A DNA stretch of 64,000 bases. Origin: Myxococcus guangdongensis (GTDB lineage Bacteria > Myxococcota > Myxococcia > Myxococcales > Myxococcaceae). Positions 59,155 through 64,000 of this stretch are shown piece by piece; position 1 is the first letter of the stretch; each line of letters starts with the position of its first letter. The position numbers and the translations under genes were made by a program. The notes beneath the pieces are model-generated. The model did not search any database. It saw only the letters and a program-made list of their open reading frames with translations, and was not told the origin of the DNA. Location of the stretch: positions 248,001-312,000 of the forward strand of contig NZ_JAJVKW010000005.1 of assembly GCF_024198255.1 (NCBI RefSeq), written 5' to 3'.

Positions 59155-61032
59155 ATGGATTCCGCGACGTCCAAGCCCTTTGGGCGCTATTCGTTGGTGA
59201 CGAGACTGGGCAAAGGGGGGATGGCCGAGGCGTGGTGTGCGCGTCTGGTGGGCGAGGCGGGGGTGACCAAGCCCGTGCTCATCAAGAAGGTGCTGCCTGA
59301 GTACGCGCAGGACGAGCGATTCATCCAGATGTTCATCAGTGAGGCGCGAATCGCGGCTTCGCTGTCCCACGGCAACATCGCCCAGGTCTTCGAGTTCGGT
59401 CGGACGGAGGGCGAGCATTTTCTGGCGATGGAGTTGGTGGATGGGCCGCCCCTCCATCGCATCGTCAAACGAGCGCTCCAGCACGGGCTGACCGCAGTGC
59501 CGGTCGCTCAGGCGGTCTTCATCGCCATGGAGGTCTGTCGAGGTCTCCACTATGCCCATACGCGGGTGGATGGCGGAGGAGTCCCTCTGGGCATCGTGCA
59601 CCGGGACATTTCCCCGGAGAACGTCCTGGTCAGCTATGAGGGACAGGTCAAGATTGTCGACTTCGGCATCGCGAAGGCGCGCGAGCTGCGAGGATTCAGT
59701 ACCGAGCCCGGCGTGGTGAAGGGAAAGTATCTCTTCTTCTCGCCGGAGCAGGCGCGTGGCGAAGAGGTCGATGCCCGAACGGATGTCTGGGCGGCGGGGG
59801 TCGTGCTCTATCAGATGCTGTGCGGCAGGCTGCCCTTGCAGGGGCCGGCCTATGTCGTGATGCACCAACTCCAGGAAGGGCGCTTTCCGCCGCCGCGCGC
59901 TCTTCGTCCGGAGCTACCGGTGGAGCTCGAGGAGATCCTCCTGAAGGCTCTGGCGGTGAAGCGAGAGGCCCGCTTCGAGTCGGCGCACGCCTTCGCGGAG
60001 GCGCTCTCGGGTTTCCTCTATGGGATGACTCCGCGCTTCTCTCCGATGTCTGTGGCGTGGCTCGTCCAGACCCTGTTCACCATGGAGCTTCGTGAGGAGG
60101 GGCGTGAGCCGCGAGTGCCCACCCTGTTCCGAGAGGAACTGGCGCGTGCTGCGGAGACAGGCACGTCCGTGACGACGCACGACGTGCCCGCCGAGACGGG
60201 ACAGTCCACCCGGAAGTGGGCATCCTCTCGACGCAGCTTCGGAATGGGTATTGGAGCCGGGTTCCTGTTGGCGGCTGGCATGGCCGTCGTGACCTGGAGT
60301 TCGCGTGTGCCCAAGGAAGTCGCGGCGCCGCCTGTCGATGAGGTGGTCGTCCCAAGTTCTCCACCTCCTCCCGCGGCTCCCGTCATCGATTCCGCGAGCC
60401 CCTTGGTGGATTCGGACTCGACGGACTTCTCGCTCTCGGGAGGCGCGACCTTCGGCCCGCCGCTTGGGTCATCCGTGCCATCGCCGTCGCCTGAAGCGAC
60501 TCGCCCCGAGCCCTTGGCGGTCGACGAGAGGTTGCTTTCAGGGGATGTGGAACAAGCGCCACCGGTTGCGACGAAGAAGAAACCCACGACTCCGCTGGCG
60601 CACCAAAAACTCGCACGTGCGCCGAGAGTGACGACGGAGCCCATGCCCGCGTCCTCCGAATCGGCGTTCGCCGCACTCATGAAGGCGGGGCGACTGGCGG
60701 ATGAGGGGAGTGACCTGACAGAAGCCATTGCCGCCTACAGAAAGGCGTTGGCCCTGCGCCCGGATTCGCTCGAGGCGAAAGCGGAATTGGGGCGCCTGCT
60801 GGTGAACAGCTTCGAGTCCCTACCAGCACTGCGCGAGGGGGCGATGCTGCTGCAGGAGGTTGTCCGTGCGAACGACCGCAATGCCCGCGCCTGGCTGTCG
60901 CTGGGAATGGCCAATTTCTCTCTGGGCCACAAGGTTGCCTCCGAGGAAGCACTCAAGAGGTATCTGGTGCTGGAGCCGACGGGCGGTGCCGCGAACGTGG
61001 CTCGAGCGATGCTCAAGGACCTGAAGCGCTGA
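59155..61032 (+). CDS. Hanks-type Ser/Thr protein kinase with membrane segment and TPR tail
   Basis: 625 residues. The kinase domain (about 9-285) has the glycine loop LGKGGMAEAW, Lys in VLIKKVL, IVHRDISPENVLV and DFGIAKARE, with an SPEQARG activation segment, so it looks active. A Pro/Ser linker, one transmembrane helix (about 365-385, GMGIGAGFLLAAGMAVVTW) and a Pro-rich region follow. The C-terminal TPRs (about 535-620) should be periplasmic. There is no Shine-Dalgarno before ATG 59155; TTACAT lies 10 bases upstream, so a leaderless mRNA is possible. An in-frame ATG at 59113 is the alternative. Synonymous sites appear less GC-biased than in neighbouring genes. Confidence 0.87.
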   Translation: MDSATSKPFGRYSLVTRLGKGGMAEAWCARLVGEAGVTKPVLIKKVLPEYAQDERFIQMFISEARIAASLSHGNIAQVFEFGRTEGEHFLAMELVDGPPLHRIVKRALQHGLTAVPVAQAVFIAMEVCRGLHYAHTRVDGGGVPLGIVHRDISPENVLVSYEGQVKIVDFGIAKARELRGFSTEPGVVKGKYLFFSPEQARGEEVDARTDVWAAGVVLYQMLCGRLPLQGPAYVVMHQLQEGRFPPPRALRPELPVELEEILLKALAVKREARFESAHAFAEALSGFLYGMTPRFSPMSVAWLVQTLFTMELREEGREPRVPTLFREELARAAETGTSVTTHDVPAETGQSTRKWASSRRSFGMGIGAGFLLAAGMAVVTWSSRVPKEVAAPPVDEVVVPSSPPPPAAPVIDSASPLVDSDSTDFSLSGGATFGPPLGSSVPSPSPEATRPEPLAVDERLLSGDVEQAPPVATKKKPTTPLAHQKLARAPRVTTEPMPASSESAFAALMKAGRLADEGSDLTEAIAAYRKALALRPDSLEAKAELGRLLVNSFESLPALREGAMLLQEVVRANDRNARAWLSLGMANFSLGHKVASEEALKRYLVLEPTGGAANVARAMLKDLKR

Positions 61033-61149
61033 GCGTGGACTTCGACGCGCCCGTACTCATGCGGGAAGGCCTGGCTGCGGGAGCGGTGGACCGCCAAAAG
61101 CCTTGCGCGTCCGCGACAGAGGCCGCCGACGACATGGTCAGCGTCGCCG

Positions 61150-62106
61150 TCAGCTCGCGTCGCCCTGCTCACCGCGCGGCAGCGGCAATCCCAGCCGCTC
61201 CAGCTCCGCGCGCAGCTCCGGGGGCAGGGGACTGGTGACATGCAGGGGCTTCTTCGTCACCGGATGCGACAGCCCCAGCGCCCGCGCGTGCAGGAAGAAG
61301 CGACCCAGCTCCGGCGCCTCGCGCCCGCCGTACAGCGTGTCCCCGACGATGGGCGCGCCGATGCCCGCCAGATGCGCGCGCACCTGATGCAACACGCCGG
61401 TGAGGATTCGCACCTCCACCACGCTGTGCTCCCCCACACGCGACAGCACCCGGAAGCGCGACACCGCCTCGCGCGCGTCCTCCGCTCCGTGTGGCGCCGG
61501 CTCCACCCGGTCCGGATGGCGCGGGTGGTGGCGCAGCGGCAGCTCGATGTCGCCCTCGTCCACCAGCGGCCCCGTCACCAACGCCAGATAGCGCTTGTCC
61601 ACCGCGCGCTCACCGAACGCCTCGCGCACCGTGTTCCAGGCCGCGCGCGTGCGCGCCGCCACCACCACGCCCGACGTCTCCACGTCCAGCCGATGGCACA
61701 GCCCACCCTCGCGCGGGTCCACCGACGCCTGCGCGCACTCGGGGTAGCGCGCCACGAGCGCGTTGGCCACCGTGCCCGTCTCCCCCGACTGCAGCGGATG
61801 CGAGGGCCGGCCCGCGGGCTTGTCCACGAACACCAGCTCCGCGTCCTCGTGCAACACCGTGAGCGGGAAGTCCTGGTCCGGCACCGCCTCGCGTGTCTCC
61901 TCCTCGAGGACGACGGCCACCGACTGGCCCTCCACCAACGTCAGGCCCTTCTTCGCCGCGCGGCCATTCACCTTCACCGCGCCGGACTCGAAGAGCCGCT
62001 TGAGGCGGGCGCGCGACAGGCTCAGCGCCTCGCCCACGAACAGGTCCACTCGCTGGCCCGCCTTGTCGGCGGCCACCGTGAAGGTGTGAAGCTGGGAGGA
62101 GCTCAC
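61150..62106 (-). CDS. RluA-family 23S rRNA/tRNA pseudouridine synthase, RluD-like
   Basis: 318 residues. An S4 RNA-binding domain (about 10-70, [20 protein letters not shown]) precedes the RluA catalytic domain with [15 protein letters not shown] and the catalytic-Asp motif [13 protein letters not shown], then [20 protein letters not shown]. It isomerises uridine in rRNA or tRNA; RluD acts on helix 69. The start is GTG 62106, overlapping the kinase stop as GTGA, which is an unusual partnership. RluC or TruC relatives are possible. Confidence 0.9.
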   Translation of the reverse strand: MSSSQLHTFTVAADKAGQRVDLFVGEALSLSRARLKRLFESGAVKVNGRAAKKGLTLVEGQSVAVVLEEETREAVPDQDFPLTVLHEDAELVFVDKPAGRPSHPLQSGETGTVANALVARYPECAQASVDPREGGLCHRLDVETSGVVVAARTRAAWNTVREAFGERAVDKRYLALVTGPLVDEGDIELPLRHHPRHPDRVEPAPHGAEDAREAVSRFRVLSRVGEHSVVEVRILTGVLHQVRAHLAGIGAPIVGDTLYGGREAPELGRFFLHARALGLSHPVTKKPLHVTSPLPPELRAELERLGLPLPRGEQGDAS

Positions 62107-63230
62107 TCGGAAAGTGCCTCGTAGACTTCCTCGGCCGTCTGGAACCGGTCGTCCGGCTCCTTGCGGATGAGGCGGTGGGCCACCCGCGCGAACTGCGGGT
62201 CCCCATGAAGGTTCAACGCCAATACGGGCGGAGGCTCCGTCTCCAACACCTGCCGCCACAACTCGTGCGGCGTCTTCGCGTCGAAGGGGGGCCGCCCGCT
62301 CAGCAGCTCATAGAGGATGACGCCCAGGCTGTACAGGTCCGAGCGTCCATCCAGCGGCTCTCCCAGAATCTGCTCCGGCGCCATGTAGCGGTACGTGCCC
62401 ACCATCTTGCCGGCTTCCGTGATCGCCACGTCGTCCGCGAGGAACTTCGCCAGGCCGAAGTCCATCAGCCGCACCTGCCGGTCCTCGTCCACCATCACGT
62501 TGGAGGGCTTCAGGTCGCGGTGCACCAGCCCGTGCCCATGGATGTAGGCCAGCGCCTCGCACAGCTGGAGCATGGTGTCCTTCAGCCGCCCCATGCGCTC
62601 GGGCCGGTTGAGGTCCTCCTCGCGGGGCGCCCGGCTGTCGTCCGCGGGCTTGCGGGGCGCGGGTGCGGGAACATCGAACCCCTCCAGCGAGTCGTCCGAG
62701 TCCAGCGCGTCCTGGTTGTCCTCCGCGCCATAGCTGCGCAAATCCTCGCTCGGGGGCTCCTCGTTGAAGGCGTCCATGCTGAACAGGCCCTCGTGCCCCG
62801 AGCGCGAGTCCCCCGGCATGTCCAGGTCCGAGTCGCTGCCCACTCCGAAGTCGTCGTCCGCCGTGCGCCGCACCGACAAGAGGCTCCGGGGCGCGCTGGA
62901 GCTGCTGGGCGACAGGAGGTCGTCCCCGCGGATGTCCAGGTAGTGGCGCAGCGTGAGCCCCTCGATGAGCTCCATGGCCAGGTAGGGCCAGCCCTGGTGG
63001 ACCCCCGCCTCGAAGACCTTCACCACGTTGGGGTGGGACAGGTCCGCCAGCGTCTCGAATTCGCGCGCGAGCCGTCGTGCCGCGCGCTCGTCCAGCGTCG
63101 GGCCGGCCGAGAGCAGCTTCAGGGCGACTTCGTCGTTGCTGCGGCGGTCCAGGGCCCGGTACACGGTGCCAGCCCCGCCGCTGCCGAGCGTCTCCAGGAC
63201 GCGGTAGGGACCGATGAGCTTCGGGGGCAT
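62103..63230 (-). CDS. Ser/Thr protein kinase with an acidic insertion between the lobes
   Basis: 375 residues. The N-lobe (12-105) has [20 protein letters not shown] and the VALKLL lysine; the C-lobe has [23 protein letters not shown] and [11 protein letters not shown], all intact. Between them, about residues 112-215, is an insert of about 100 residues rich in Ser, Asp and Glu ([35 protein letters not shown]) at the hinge region. No membrane segment is seen, so it is cytoplasmic. The ATG is set by the kinase domain start. It is cotranscribed and overlaps with the downstream pseudouridine synthase. Confidence 0.88.
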   Translation of the reverse strand: MPPKLIGPYRVLETLGSGGAGTVYRALDRRSNDEVALKLLSAGPTLDERAARRLAREFETLADLSHPNVVKVFEAGVHQGWPYLAMELIEGLTLRHYLDIRGDDLLSPSSSSAPRSLLSVRRTADDDFGVGSDSDLDMPGDSRSGHEGLFSMDAFNEEPPSEDLRSYGAEDNQDALDSDDSLEGFDVPAPAPRKPADDSRAPREEDLNRPERMGRLKDTMLQLCEALAYIHGHGLVHRDLKPSNVMVDEDRQVRLMDFGLAKFLADDVAITEAGKMVGTYRYMAPEQILGEPLDGRSDLYSLGVILYELLSGRPPFDAKTPHELWRQVLETEPPPVLALNLHGDPQFARVAHRLIRKEPDDRFQTAEEVYEALSE

Positions 63231-63360
63231 GCGTGGCGTGGATCCTACGGAGCCGGTCGCGCCAGGGCAAACTCGTTGACGCTTGGTTGCAGGGTCCAGG
63301 GCAGAACACTCGCGGAGGGATTTCACTTTTCCAGGAAAACCTGGGAGAACCTTCAGCCCA

Positions 63361-64000
63361 ATGCAAGTCGGGAAGTATCAACTCGTCCGGAAGCTTGCCT
63401 CGGGGGGCATGGCGGAGGTCTTCCTCGCGAAGGCCGCTGGCCCCATGGGGTTCGAGAAGACGCTCGTCCTGAAGCGCATCCTGCCGCATCTGGCGGAGGA
63501 CCCGGCGTTCGTGGAGATGTTCCTGGGCGAGGCGCGGCTGGCCGCGCAGCTCGAGCACCCGAACATCGTGCAGATCTTCGACTTCGGCGAGGCGGACGGC
63601 AGCTACTTCCTGGCGATGGAGTTCATCGACGGGCCCACGCTGCGGCGGTTGGTGAAGCGCGCGCTGGAGCAGCCGTTGCCGCCGGTGGTCTGCGCGAAGC
63701 TGGTGGCGCAGGCGGCGGAGGGCCTGGCGTTCGCGCACGAGTTCAGTGACGCGGTGACGGGCGAGCCCCTGGGGCTCATCCACCGCGACGTGAGCCCGGA
63801 CAACATCCTGGTGTCGCGGCAGGGCGCGGTGAAGGTGGTGGACTTCGGCGTGGCGAAGGTGGCGGGGCAGGGGCACCGCACGCAGACGGGCGTGGTGAAG
63901 GGGAAGGTGGCGTACATGCCGCCGGAGCAGCTGCGCGCCAGTCCCCTGGACCGCCGCGTGGATGTGTATGCGCTGGGGGTGGTGCTGTACGAGCTGCTCA
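63361..64000 (+). CDS. Ser/Thr protein kinase, N-terminal part (cut by window end)
   Basis: The first 213 codons of a Hanks-type kinase, continuing past the right edge. The glycine loop [14 protein letters not shown], Lys in [33 protein letters not shown] and YMPPEQLRA are all present. It resembles the kinase at 59,155 (both have the KxxLPxxAxD-type N-lobe and S-P-D/E-N in the catalytic loop), so these two are closer to each other than to the one between them. The start is 130 bases from the divergent kinase start. Domains after the kinase are not visible. Confidence 0.9.
   Translation, partial: MQVGKYQLVRKLASGGMAEVFLAKAAGPMGFEKTLVLKRILPHLAEDPAFVEMFLGEARLAAQLEHPNIVQIFDFGEADGSYFLAMEFIDGPTLRRLVKRALEQPLPPVVCAKLVAQAAEGLAFAHEFSDAVTGEPLGLIHRDVSPDNILVSRQGAVKVVDFGVAKVAGQGHRTQTGVVKGKVAYMPPEQLRASPLDRRVDVYALGVVLYELL

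Overview
The window is high-GC DNA with tightly packed, often 4-base-overlapping genes. Three independent gene sets point to a myxobacterium of the Myxococcus/Corallococcus/Pyxidicoccus type: a gliding-motility Glt outer-membrane cluster, several Hanks-type Ser/Thr kinases, and FHA, PilZ and sigma54-activator regulators. Gene names come from reading the translated sequence; no database search was run.

Layout. (1) 1-11,574, minus strand: an almost complete type II secretion operon, gspC-D-E-F-(51-aa membrane protein)-G-G'-H-I-J-K-L, with gspL running off the left edge. It is preceded by an exact sigma54 -24/-12 promoter and by a gene for an NtrC-type sigma54 activator (11,770-13,161). (2) 13,195-17,174, minus: a ParB-domain protein with a histone-like tail, then the TldD/PmbA(TldE) peptidase pair. 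(3) 17,351-21,318, plus: FHA/TPR, tandem cyclic-nucleotide-binding and NTF2-like proteins. (4) 21,426-28,546: TPR membrane protein, homoserine kinase, two small hypotheticals, a membrane zinc peptidase, and divergently a PilZ protein coupled to a DUF192 lipoprotein. (5) 28,707-32,765, plus: a PhoX-like lipoprotein with a collagen-like segment, followed by a diheme cytochrome c. (6) 32,862-38,639: EAL-CBS protein, coiled-coil membrane protein, MDR oxidoreductase, and a purE-purK-ybaK operon. (7) 38,770-44,854: a VWA protein, then gltK divergent from the coupled gltB-gltA-gltC operon, which ends in a perfect intrinsic terminator. (8) 44,879-48,253: MFS transporter, plsX and a HAD phosphatase-like gene. 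(9) 48,766-55,377: poly(A) polymerase, DMT transporter, dinB, an aldo/keto reductase divergent from a LysR regulator, and a HAD phosphatase. (10) 55,436-56,137: a cysteine-poor paralogue-type ribosomal protein S4 behind a 29-bp AT-rich inverted repeat resembling a Fur/Zur operator. (11) 56,547-58,983: a run of small lipoproteins and yjbQ, in DNA that looks less GC-biased. (12) 59,155-64,000: three Ser/Thr kinases and an RluA-family pseudouridine synthase, the last kinase cut by the right edge.

The most useful new points are the sigma54 promoter/activator pair for type II secretion, the putative Zur-type control of an alternative S4, the 51-residue membrane gene inside the gsp operon, the second GspG-like protein without a prepilin cleavage site, and the PhoX/diheme cytochrome pair. 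No tRNA, rRNA, CRISPR array, insertion sequence or phage gene was recognised.
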